Shown here: in pieces, positions 19,758 through 27,168 of the stretch
How positions within the stretch are numbered: the stretch's first letter is position 1
Layout of the letters: the number at the start of each line of letters is the position of its first letter
DNA from: a virus
Reading direction: 5' to 3' (one strand)
Virus record (IMG/VR): IMGVR_UViG_3300030114_000036
Span: 1-27,168 of that record
DNA length: 27,168 nucleotides
Position numbers and translations under genes: made by a program
Notes under the pieces: generated by a model
Databases searched by the model: none
Told to the model about the DNA's origin: nothing
The model's input: the letters and a program-made list of their open reading frames with translations, nothing else

Positions 19758-20837
19758 ATGAACATAACCCTATACCCCGGAGATCTACACACCATTTTCA
19801 ACCCTTGTATTATCAAGGCTGAAAAGCAAGCAGAAACAAAGGCTAAGATCTATCTCGCTTTTGGAAACTGGACAGCAAAGCCAGTCGAGTATATCACGCT
19901 TGAGCGCGAATACCTAAATAATGAAGCTTACTTTGATATAAAGAATATCCTTAGAAACGGAATAAGTGATGGCATCACTCCAATATCCGGCACTCCATGT
20001 TGGGTAGATCGGATGTTTTTTGTTGAATACACCGTCTTTAATGATATTGACGCAAAGATGTACAACGCTACGGCTGTCAATGCAGTTGTTCAGGTTCAAG
20101 AATCATCCGCTCTGACTGATAAGCGGGGACATTTCATGACAAAATTTGACAGGTTGAAATACTTTGCTGGTTATCCTCTGGAGATTGTAAGCTTTGCATT
20201 TCGCACCGGTGATACATTCATACGATTTGACGGCTTAGACTTCACTCAGGTAGCTGCCAATGTGTTTGTGATTCCTATTGTTGATAAACATAACTCAATA
20301 GAAATATCAAATCAGAACTTTGATAAATTTTTGAGAGATAACCAGGGCCGGATTATCACAGATAATGATTACGAGCCTATCACGGTACCGGCGGGCGATG
20401 ACTACAAACAATTCATGATGCCTATTGACTCACCAGATATGCCGGACAATCCTTTCTATATTCGTTGGGTCAATCAACAGGGAGGCTGGGACTATTGGAT
20501 GTTTGGTTATCGTCAATTTGCTAGCCGATCAGTATCAAATCAAATCACTTTCAATCCATACGTTCAAAATCAAGAGCTAGTGAAAGGATTTGAAAAAGTA
20601 GTAGGAATGGAAGCGGGCGAAAAGATAAAGGCCGGATCATCCTCTATCAGTGAAAATGATTACGAGTGTGTAAGCCGGTTGATTTACTCTCCATATATCG
20701 AATGGTTCAATGAGGCATCAGGGCTTTGGCAATCAATCACGCTTGACGGAGATGGAAAGAATGAGAACGACACCAACGCGACATCAAAAGACATTGAGTT
20801 TACTTTTAATCTCCCAACCCCACAACTACAATTTTAA
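19758..20837 (+). CDS. Phage tail protein (probably distal or tube-associated)
   Basis: 359 residues, mostly beta. Notable are VDRMFFVEYTVFNDID, FMMPIDSPDMPDNPFYIRWV and the motif RWVNQQGGWDYWMFGYRQFA near residues 233-252, conserved in tail proteins of Bacteroidetes phages as I recall. The C-terminus (SPYIEWFNEASGLWQSITLD) is also beta-rich. It pairs with the larger beta protein at 21060; both precede the tape measure gene, which suits a tail tube, distal or baseplate part. The TAA overlaps the next ATG. Confidence 0.65.
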   Translation: MNITLYPGDLHTIFNPCIIKAEKQAETKAKIYLAFGNWTAKPVEYITLEREYLNNEAYFDIKNILRNGISDGITPISGTPCWVDRMFFVEYTVFNDIDAKMYNATAVNAVVQVQESSALTDKRGHFMTKFDRLKYFAGYPLEIVSFAFRTGDTFIRFDGLDFTQVAANVFVIPIVDKHNSIEISNQNFDKFLRDNQGRIITDNDYEPITVPAGDDYKQFMMPIDSPDMPDNPFYIRWVNQQGGWDYWMFGYRQFASRSVSNQITFNPYVQNQELVKGFEKVVGMEAGEKIKAGSSSISENDYECVSRLIYSPYIEWFNEASGLWQSITLDGDGKNENDTNATSKDIEFTFNLPTPQLQF

Positions 20838-21058
20838 TGAGCGCCTACGAAATCATATTATCAATGGAGCAAACAATGTTGGACAAAATGATGTCATCTG
20901 GTTTGCTCCGCTCTACTGTATCGAGGGACTTCAAGATATACGAGTTCTACATTAATGAGCGAAAAACAAATACTTGTATGCAGTCACGAACTAACACGGC
21001 CGAATACTTCCACCTGTCTGAAGAATCTATTTCGAAAATAATTCAAAAAATGAGATGA
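20837..21058 (+). CDS. Small HTH-like protein inside the tail operon
   Basis: 73 residues starting MSAYEIILSMEQTMLDKMMS. The C-terminal part (YEFYINERKTNTCMQSRTNT, then AEYFHLSEESISKIIQKM) resembles a helix-turn-helix: a short helix, a TAEYFHLSEESI turn and recognition helix SISKIIQK. The frame is tightly packed (1 base overlap upstream, 1 base gap downstream). A DNA-binding protein in this location could be a regulator of late expression, but HTH resemblance in a short protein is weak evidence. Confidence 0.6.
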   Translation: MSAYEIILSMEQTMLDKMMSSGLLRSTVSRDFKIYEFYINERKTNTCMQSRTNTAEYFHLSEESISKIIQKMR

Positions 21059-21059
21059 T

Positions 21060-22925
21060 ATGTACAAACTTTACATTGAAATAGAAATTGGAGATACTAC
21101 TTTTTGGAAACTTGCAGACCTGGGAGATGATAAACCCGCAATGACAAAACAAGCGAATGATATCGCAGAGTTAAAAGATAGACAGGCGGATTACTCCCAA
21201 TCATTAAAGCTCCCTCCTACTCACAATAATTGTCAGATGTTCGGCTTTTCTGATCAGCTGGATGTAATAACTGACTTTCCTTACAAACGACATAATTGCA
21301 GATTATTTTCAAATGACTCATTGATTGCCGGGATAGGATCCTATCTTATACTTACGAAAGCAAACAAGTATTTAGAAGTTCAGATTCTCAGTTCTAATGC
21401 TGACTTCTTTTCAATGCTTGAATCAAAGCCAATGAGTGAGCTTGATCTGACGAGCGAATTAAATCAGGGACATTGCCAACGATCAGGCTATGGTTTCTTT
21501 GATGACTACAACTCTTCGAACGACAAAGGCTGGTGTATGGCAGCCGCTATCTACACCAAAGGTGAACAAATAATACCTAACAATGCCGGAGGAAATCAGT
21601 ACCCTTTCGTTTTTGTGAAATATGTTATTGATAAGATATTGCATGCAAACAATTACATGCCATTAATCACCAATGTCCCATTGATTGAAATGTCAAAAAA
21701 GGCAATCAATATTAGCACTCTTATTCCTGATACCAATAGCCTTTTGATTTACAACGCATCAGCAAAGTGTGAGAATAGAGGTTCAATTGATACTACTACA
21801 TTGGTAGCCTTTGATATCCTTACTACCGGAACAGGATCATTAGTTCAAAGCACTAGTCCGATAGGGATACTTTACAACGCACCAGCAGCGTGCAAGGTTA
21901 CTATTAATTTTTCAGTTGTTGGAACCGGGAATATTGGAAGCCGACAAGTTGTTGAGATCCGAAATAAAACAACAGACATAGTAATTTACACAAATGATTT
22001 TACACTGGCAGTTAGTGGAGAGACAAGGACGTTTACTCAGGAGGTAGAGCTTGCAGAGCTAGACCAAATTCAAGTAAAGGTGCAAAGTGTTCGAGTAATG
22101 CCAGTTGCTAAATACAACTTCTTTGTAAATACGATCACATTCACAAACGTAGTTGCTGATACAATCCCATTGACTGGAGTTATCCCTTTTGCTCCAAATC
22201 TAGGCTTTGATACGCAACTAGATTTCTTTCGAATGTTCACCCAGCTGTACGGATTGACAGTGCAGGTAAACAACGATACAAAAGAAGTATTCGCTTACAC
22301 GATGCAAAAATTGTATGACAACAAATCACTGAAGAAAGATTGGAGTAACAAGGTCAACGATAATAAAACAGACAAGTATTTTACCGTTCGCAGTTACGGC
22401 CAAAAGAACAACATAAAATTCGATGATAACTCGACCGACATCGTAACGGATAAAGGCGTGTTCTCTATCATGAATGAAACGCTACCACTAGAGAAAGATT
22501 TATTCTCTATCAAGTTAGAAGCCGGATTTGATGCACTCTCTATGGGAACCTCAGTGGCAAGCATTCCGCTTGAGGATGTAAAAGTAGATGGAGAGGTAAC
22601 AACACGAGCGTTCAAAGATGGAAAGCCTCACATCGTTGAAATAAGCAATGGTCAGGTTACATTTATGAGTGCTCAAATGAATGCTAAGATAGCCAATCAC
22701 GTAAACGCTCAATCATTCGTTGATAACTATTACGCTCGATTAATCGAAATGTTATACCGGGCAAAATGGATAGACGAAGAGTTCTGGCTTACTGATAAGG
22801 ATATTGAAGAATTCGACCACTTTATCCCGGTCTATATTCAAAAATACGGAGCGTTCTTTTACGTGAATAAAATTAAGAATTATATCAGTGGTCAACTAAC
22901 TAAATGCGAAATAATTAAACTATAA
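21060..22925 (+). CDS. Large beta-rich phage tail/baseplate protein
   Basis: 621 residues. It begins MYKLYIEIEIGDTTFWKLAD and has repeated beta segments (LIAGIGSYLILTKANKYLEV; NKYFTVRSYGQKNNI; DHFIPVYIQKYGAFFYVNKI). Residues 235-345 (IDTTTLVAFDILTTGTGSLV and ACKVTINFSVVGTGNIGSRQ regions) look like an inserted beta-sandwich domain such as those on tail tips. It lies directly upstream of the tape measure gene, ending 3 bases before its ATG. Role in tail tip or baseplate is inferred from place and fold type. Confidence 0.7.
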   Translation: MYKLYIEIEIGDTTFWKLADLGDDKPAMTKQANDIAELKDRQADYSQSLKLPPTHNNCQMFGFSDQLDVITDFPYKRHNCRLFSNDSLIAGIGSYLILTKANKYLEVQILSSNADFFSMLESKPMSELDLTSELNQGHCQRSGYGFFDDYNSSNDKGWCMAAAIYTKGEQIIPNNAGGNQYPFVFVKYVIDKILHANNYMPLITNVPLIEMSKKAINISTLIPDTNSLLIYNASAKCENRGSIDTTTLVAFDILTTGTGSLVQSTSPIGILYNAPAACKVTINFSVVGTGNIGSRQVVEIRNKTTDIVIYTNDFTLAVSGETRTFTQEVELAELDQIQVKVQSVRVMPVAKYNFFVNTITFTNVVADTIPLTGVIPFAPNLGFDTQLDFFRMFTQLYGLTVQVNNDTKEVFAYTMQKLYDNKSLKKDWSNKVNDNKTDKYFTVRSYGQKNNIKFDDNSTDIVTDKGVFSIMNETLPLEKDLFSIKLEAGFDALSMGTSVASIPLEDVKVDGEVTTRAFKDGKPHIVEISNGQVTFMSAQMNAKIANHVNAQSFVDNYYARLIEMLYRAKWIDEEFWLTDKDIEEFDHFIPVYIQKYGAFFYVNKIKNYISGQLTKCEIIKL

Positions 22926-22928
22926 ATC

Positions 22929-25900
22929 ATGTCAGATACTACAGAAAAAAAGATACTCCTAACCGTAAACATGAAAACGGAGGAGGCCATAAAGAACATG
23001 GCTGATGCTCAAGCGGGAATTCAAAAACTCCGTGCAGAGAACAGAGAAATGGCAAAGGATTACGGAAAGAATTCTGAAGCTATCGCCGTAAATAATATTC
23101 AGATAAAAAACTTATCTGCATCAATAGCATCAAGTCAGAAAATTGCTCTTGCAAATACAGCATCCGTGAACGGCGAAACTGGGGCTTATAGAAAAGCCGA
23201 GTTGCAACTGGCTGTTTTGAATCAGAAAGCTAAAGATATGGCATTTACTTACGGATCTATGGACATAAGAACCGTTGAAGCTAGTAAATCAGCTAAGGAG
23301 TTAAGCGATAAATTAAAAGACGTAGACACTGCAACCGGTTCAAATGTTAGGAGAGTTGGAGATTATAAAGATGAGATAATAAAAGCAGTCAAGGAGCTTA
23401 CAGCACTTAAAGAGACTACTGCTGAAATGGAGAAAGAGCAAAAAATGCTCCAAAGCACAAATCAAACGGGAACCGATGAGTACAAGCTACTAACAAAAAG
23501 TATAGAGGATAACCAATCGAAAATAAAATCCCTTGAGGGTGGAACGAATGGAGTGATTGGATCAATGTCAAAAATGCCGGGTACTCTTGGTCAGGTTGGA
23601 TCAGGTCTTCAGGGAATGAAAGAGGGGTTCTCTGCAACTACAAAACAGATGTGGTTAATGGTTGCTAATCCTATTGGAGCCATTATTGCAGCTATAGCAT
23701 TAGCCTTATTTGGACTGTACTCAGTTTTTAAAAACTTCAAGCCGGTAGTAGATGCAGTCGAACAGTCATTAGCGGCATTAGGAGCTATATTCGATGTCTT
23801 AAAAAATACTGTGATAGCTTTATTCACTGGTCAAAAATCATTGACCGAAAGCACTAAGGGGTTAGGTTCAGCAATGGCTGGAGCCGCAAAGCAGGCGGCC
23901 GAATTAAAGAAAGCGCAACAAGAATTAGAGGATAGTCAAGACGGTATCGACATTAAGAATAAGAGAGATGAAACTCAGATTCAAAAATTAATGCTACAAT
24001 CAAAAAATAGAACTTTATCGGAACAAGAAAGAATTAAACTACTCGATGAAGCTCAGAAAAAAAGTACTGAAATATTCAAGCGAAGTAAAGCGCAAAATGA
24101 TGAGGAGGTAAAACTAGCAGAAAATAAAATTATAATAGGTAAAAATCTAACTGCAACAGAAATAAAACGCCTTAGAACTGAGGGATCAGCGTACGCACGT
24201 CAACTTCAAGATAAAAGACAAATATCAGATGATGAAATAAAAACCCTAACATCTGCATTATTAAAACGTGAGGATATCAATCAACAGGATATTTCAATCC
24301 AGGAGAAAGCACAAAACAAAAAAGATACACTCGAAGATGCTGCAATTGCCAAAAAAGAGAAAGCAGAGGAAAAGGCAAAACAGCAACAGGAAAAGAACAG
24401 AGCCAGTGTTGAGAAACAACAGGAAAAGGAATTAAAATCTCTTGAAAATATATATAACCTTAAAGTAAAAAAGCAAAAAGATTTCAATGCTGAGTTACTT
24501 ACAAATGATACGTACTACACTGAACGTATCGGGATGATTGAGTCAAATTGGAATGATGAAAAAAAGATAATTGACAAAGAGCTAGCATATAAAAAAATCA
24601 ATGCAGAGGAGGCCACTCTTAAATATGTAGATGCCGAAAAGAAAAAGAATGACTCGATCAAGGAATTGAATAAATCTAAACTTGATACGATAGTTTCATC
24701 TCTTCAGTATGAATTACAATTAAATAAATCAAAGAGCGATGAGTTAATCGCTATGTCAAAACAAACTGATTTCCAGAAATATGAAAATACTTTATCTACT
24801 ATAAAAAAGGAAGAGGAAGAAAAGATAAAAGAGCAGAATGCAAAATTATCCTCTGACTCGGAATACCAATCTGAACACGATAGACAGGTAGAACTTATCA
24901 GGCAGAATGGGCGAACAGCAACAGCACAGGCTAATGCAGACTGGGAAGAAAAAGAACGTCAGCGAAATAAAGACATTCAAACAACAAACCTAAATAATCA
25001 GCTTGCAGCAGTAATAGATAACATCGACCTGGAGTTTCAATTAAAGGCTGAAAAGTTAGAGCAAGAACGAAAACAAGAAATTGAGGCTGCAAAACTAACC
25101 GGTGAAAGTGTTGCTCTTATCAATGCGAAGTATGCAAAGCTTGACACTGATTTAGATACTGAAAAATTCAAGGCTAAGTTTGAGTCAATTAAAAAGTATG
25201 CTGATTCAGTAGTAGGGATTCTTAGTGGAGCGAACGATCTAAACAAAGCCATTGAGGCCGGGCAACTACAAGATGCCGAGGATGCCAATACCAAAAAGAT
25301 TGCTGATTTAGACTCAAGACTCAAGAAAGGATCAATCAGTCAAAAAGAACATGATAAGCAAGTTGCTGCATCAACGGCTGATCTTGACAAGAAGAAAGCA
25401 AAGATAACACACGATGAGGCCGTAAGGGAAAAGGAACTGAATGTCGTAAAGGCAATTATCAATACAGCTTCAGCGGTAGTTGAAGCATTGCCAAACATTC
25501 CTCTATCAATTGCAGTAGGCTTAGCCGGGGCTTTAGAGATTGGGACAATTGTCGCTACTCCAATTCCAAAGGCATCCCTAGGTAATGTATTCAAAGGAAA
25601 CTCTCACGCGCAGGGAGGAATACCAGTCGAAGTAGAGGGAGACGAAATGATACTTACTAAAGGCGTATATCGTAACCCGGCGCTTAGGCAGATGGCAAGT
25701 ATGATTAATGAGATGGGCGGAGGGATCCCATTGGGAAGCAAAAGCGCAAGTACAATATTCGCAAGCGGAGGAACTCCAAAATTTACAAACGATGGAGGTT
25801 ATACGGCTCGAAAATCAAACGAGTCAAGCGGTATAAGTAAAGAAGACATTCAGGACGCTATGGAGCGAGCAGTCGCAAAAATAAATGTCAGGATAGCAAT

Positions 25901-25961
25901 CGAGGATATTAGGAAAGCAGATCAGAACTACACCGATGTGCAAGCGAGGGGAACTTTTTAA
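22929..25961 (+). CDS. Tail tape measure protein
   Basis: 1010 residues, the largest gene. Residues 1-215 are helical and coiled coil (KMKTEEAIKNMADAQAGIQK; NRE and NQIK stretches). A hydrophobic segment at 242-268 (VANPIGAIIAAIALALFGLY) may help membrane passage. Long Lys/Glu/Gln coiled coils run through about 320-720. A second hydrophobic region follows at 843-880 (IPLSIAVGLAGALEIGTIVA), then a Gly-rich tail (GNVFKGNSHAQGGIPVEVEG, EMILTKGVYRNPALRQMASM). The layout is diagnostic of tape measure proteins, which set tail length and enter the host at injection. If 1.5 A per residue holds, the tail would be roughly 150 nm, which is an inference. Confidence 0.93.
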   Translation: MSDTTEKKILLTVNMKTEEAIKNMADAQAGIQKLRAENREMAKDYGKNSEAIAVNNIQIKNLSASIASSQKIALANTASVNGETGAYRKAELQLAVLNQKAKDMAFTYGSMDIRTVEASKSAKELSDKLKDVDTATGSNVRRVGDYKDEIIKAVKELTALKETTAEMEKEQKMLQSTNQTGTDEYKLLTKSIEDNQSKIKSLEGGTNGVIGSMSKMPGTLGQVGSGLQGMKEGFSATTKQMWLMVANPIGAIIAAIALALFGLYSVFKNFKPVVDAVEQSLAALGAIFDVLKNTVIALFTGQKSLTESTKGLGSAMAGAAKQAAELKKAQQELEDSQDGIDIKNKRDETQIQKLMLQSKNRTLSEQERIKLLDEAQKKSTEIFKRSKAQNDEEVKLAENKIIIGKNLTATEIKRLRTEGSAYARQLQDKRQISDDEIKTLTSALLKREDINQQDISIQEKAQNKKDTLEDAAIAKKEKAEEKAKQQQEKNRASVEKQQEKELKSLENIYNLKVKKQKDFNAELLTNDTYYTERIGMIESNWNDEKKIIDKELAYKKINAEEATLKYVDAEKKKNDSIKELNKSKLDTIVSSLQYELQLNKSKSDELIAMSKQTDFQKYENTLSTIKKEEEEKIKEQNAKLSSDSEYQSEHDRQVELIRQNGRTATAQANADWEEKERQRNKDIQTTNLNNQLAAVIDNIDLEFQLKAEKLEQERKQEIEAAKLTGESVALINAKYAKLDTDLDTEKFKAKFESIKKYADSVVGILSGANDLNKAIEAGQLQDAEDANTKKIADLDSRLKKGSISQKEHDKQVAASTADLDKKKAKITHDEAVREKELNVVKAIINTASAVVEALPNIPLSIAVGLAGALEIGTIVATPIPKASLGNVFKGNSHAQGGIPVEVEGDEMILTKGVYRNPALRQMASMINEMGGGIPLGSKSASTIFASGGTPKFTNDGGYTARKSNESSGISKEDIQDAMERAVAKINVRIAIEDIRKADQNYTDVQARGTF

Positions 25962-25990
25962 TTTTTGAAGTTGTGATAATTTGTTGATGG

Positions 25991-26025
25991 AATGGCTGGG
26001 CTGAGAAGTTCGGCCATTTTTATTT
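25991..26025 (+). terminator. Terminator after the tail operon
   Basis: AATGGCTGGGCT (25991-26002) pairs with AGTTCGGCCATT (26007-26018) through twelve pairs, several of them G-T, with a GAGA loop, followed by TTTATTT. It lies 29 bases after the tape measure stop and separates the tail genes from the head protease. Confidence 0.8.
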
Positions 26026-26032
26026 AGCGATG

Positions 26033-26089
26033 TTGTAAGAATTTTTACAAACATTAATTTTTAAACACCTCTATTTTTGTGAAAAATAG
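26033..26089 (+). promoter_or_regulatory. Promoter/regulatory region of the head gene block
   Basis: TATTTTTG at 26072-26079 fits the -7 box TAnnTTTG, 15 bases before the ATG; the -33 region is poor. It lies in a perfect inverted repeat CTATTTTT-GTG-AAAAATAG (26071-26089), and a second inverted repeat TTGTAA-N6-TTACAA (26033-26050) lies upstream, with half-sites related to the shared palindrome at 2598 and 15584. Confidence 0.5.
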
Positions 26090-26094
26090 AGACA

Positions 26095-27168
26095 ATGAAA
26101 GAGATTAAAGTTTACAAACCGATTGACAAAGAAGACATATTTTGGTCTTGGTTGACCGATATGGACGGGGGAGAGTCTTTCTCTTTTTCTGCTGATACGA
26201 TCCACAAAATATTTGATGAAAATCCAGAGGAAACTGAGTTCAAATTTAATATAAACTGTGATGGCGGTACAACCTCTGAGGGGTTAAGGATTTATGATGT
26301 ACTCCGGACTTCAGGTAAAACTCTATTTTGCAATGTTGAGGGAGGTTGCCACTCTATGGCTATTGTCCTACTATTGGCAGCCCCAAAAGAAAATCGTACG
26401 GCAAACCCAAACAGCCGTGCATTAATTCACGAAGTACGTGGTGGTTCATGGGACTATTTGAAAGCCGATGAATTAAGAATTTTAGCCGATGAGATTGATA
26501 GAGAGCAAAACGCTATTCTTGACATTTACGAAGAAAGAACCGGCTATGATAGAGCGACTCTTGAAACTCTCATGAAAGAAGAAAAGCAACGCACAGCCTC
26601 AGAGTTGCTTCAATACGGATTTATTTCAAAAATAAATACTTACAGTACTAATTTAAAACCCAAAAACCAAATGACAAAACCAACTGGAAAGGTTCAGGAG
26701 TTACTCAACAAAGCCAAAGAGCTAGGTAAGAGTATCACTAACCTATTAGAGGGAGGCGAACCTGTGAACTTCGAGTTCAAGGATGCCGATGGTATGGTAT
26801 TGTTCACAACGGAAAAAGAGGATGACAGCATCGCTGTAGGTGATGCTGCCTCTCCCGATGGAACATACGAACTACCCGATGAAAGAACGGTTATCGTTGC
26901 CGGTGGAGTTGTGACAGAAATCACAGAGCCGCAAGCCGATGCAACCGAAGTGGAAAACCTTGTAGCCGAAAATCAATCATTGAAAGATGAATTGCTTAAC
27001 GCTCAAAACCTGATCACTGAAATGAGTAACGAGCTGAATAAACACGTTACAAGCAATTTCGTGGCAACTCCTAGAACCCGCGTTCCTGGAAAGCAAAATA
27101 CAAAAGCCCTAACGGCTGAAGAATTGAAAAACGAGGCTCGCGAAAAACGTGCCGTAATGCAAGGAGGA
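26095..27168 (+). CDS. ClpP-like head maturation protease with C-terminal extension (partial)
   Basis: 358 codons are open to the window edge with no stop. Residues 1-190 are a ClpP/S14 fold: INCDGGTTSEGLRIYDVLRT, the nucleophile Ser87 in EGGCHSMAIVLLLAAP, and His112 in NSRALIHEVRGG. The Ser-His spacing of 25 matches ClpP; the third residue is likely in the EIDREQN helix region. Such proteases process phage heads. From about 200 a second part follows (FEFKDADGMVLFTTEKED; SPDGTYELPDERTVIVAGGV; TEVENLVAENQSLKDELLNA), a beta segment then a coiled coil, as in protease-scaffold fusions or proteins joined to a decoration-like domain. ATG at 26095 follows the promoter repeat. The capsid gene should come next. 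Confidence 0.85.
   Translation, partial: MKEIKVYKPIDKEDIFWSWLTDMDGGESFSFSADTIHKIFDENPEETEFKFNINCDGGTTSEGLRIYDVLRTSGKTLFCNVEGGCHSMAIVLLLAAPKENRTANPNSRALIHEVRGGSWDYLKADELRILADEIDREQNAILDIYEERTGYDRATLETLMKEEKQRTASELLQYGFISKINTYSTNLKPKNQMTKPTGKVQELLNKAKELGKSITNLLEGGEPVNFEFKDADGMVLFTTEKEDDSIAVGDAASPDGTYELPDERTVIVAGGVVTEITEPQADATEVENLVAENQSLKDELLNAQNLITEMSNELNKHVTSNFVATPRTRVPGKQNTKALTAEELKNEAREKRAVMQGG

Overview
This window is the left end of a temperate, tailed (probably siphovirus-like) prophage in an AT-rich member of the Bacteroidetes, most likely Bacteroidales. Three things point to that host. Several promoters carry the Bacteroidetes -7 box TAnnTTTG. The only clearly chromosomal gene, at the extreme left, is the N-terminus of an ECF sigma factor. 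The phage genes initiate without strong Shine-Dalgarno sequences. I cannot name a genus.

Layout. 1-410: host DNA, ending in a 3' fragment of a proline tRNA (minus strand) followed by its terminator; this is the attachment-site scar, so the prophage lies to the right. 523-1748 (minus): a CI-like repressor (HTH plus S24 peptidase fold) with a lipoprotein gene 17 bases downstream, probably one lysogenic operon. 1749-2668: the switch region, with three copies of TACAA-N7-TTGTA (1759, 2537, 2568), two TAnnTTTG promoters overlapped by that motif in the same geometry, a 54-aa ORF on the plus strand and an antiparallel three-helix membrane protein gene. 2669-15360 (plus): one long, tightly overlapping early operon. 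It holds small proteins, an excisionase-like HTH protein, a recombination block (RecT, a coiled-coil protein, a PD-(D/E)XK exonuclease), a leucine-rich-repeat gene split by a nonsense codon, a NinB-like protein, a ParB-like protein, an SNF2 helicase, NinG, a SEC-C protein, and a replication initiator gene with 12-bp iterons inside it. The operon ends at a terminator at 15434. 15470-15705: the late promoter region. 15706-18051: an HNH homing endonuclease inserted exactly at the start of the small terminase gene, then small and large terminase. 18063-25961: tail genes up to the tape measure protein, ending in a terminator. 26095-end: a ClpP-like head maturation protease with a C-terminal extension, cut by the window edge, behind its own promoter region.

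How it works together: the repressor presumably occupies the TACAA-N7-TTGTA operators and silences the early operon. On induction the early operon would supply recombination and replication functions, with replication probably starting at the iterons inside the initiator gene. The late region would then supply packaging, tail and head proteins. A second palindrome, TTACAATTGTAA, lies both at the early transcription start and upstream of the late promoter, and may connect the two phases. No integrase, portal, major capsid or lysis gene is recognisable here; all should lie to the right. The most unusual features are the iteron array, the homing endonuclease whose precise removal rebuilds the terminase start, the 60-bp repeat gene carrying a single-base stop, and the paired operators.
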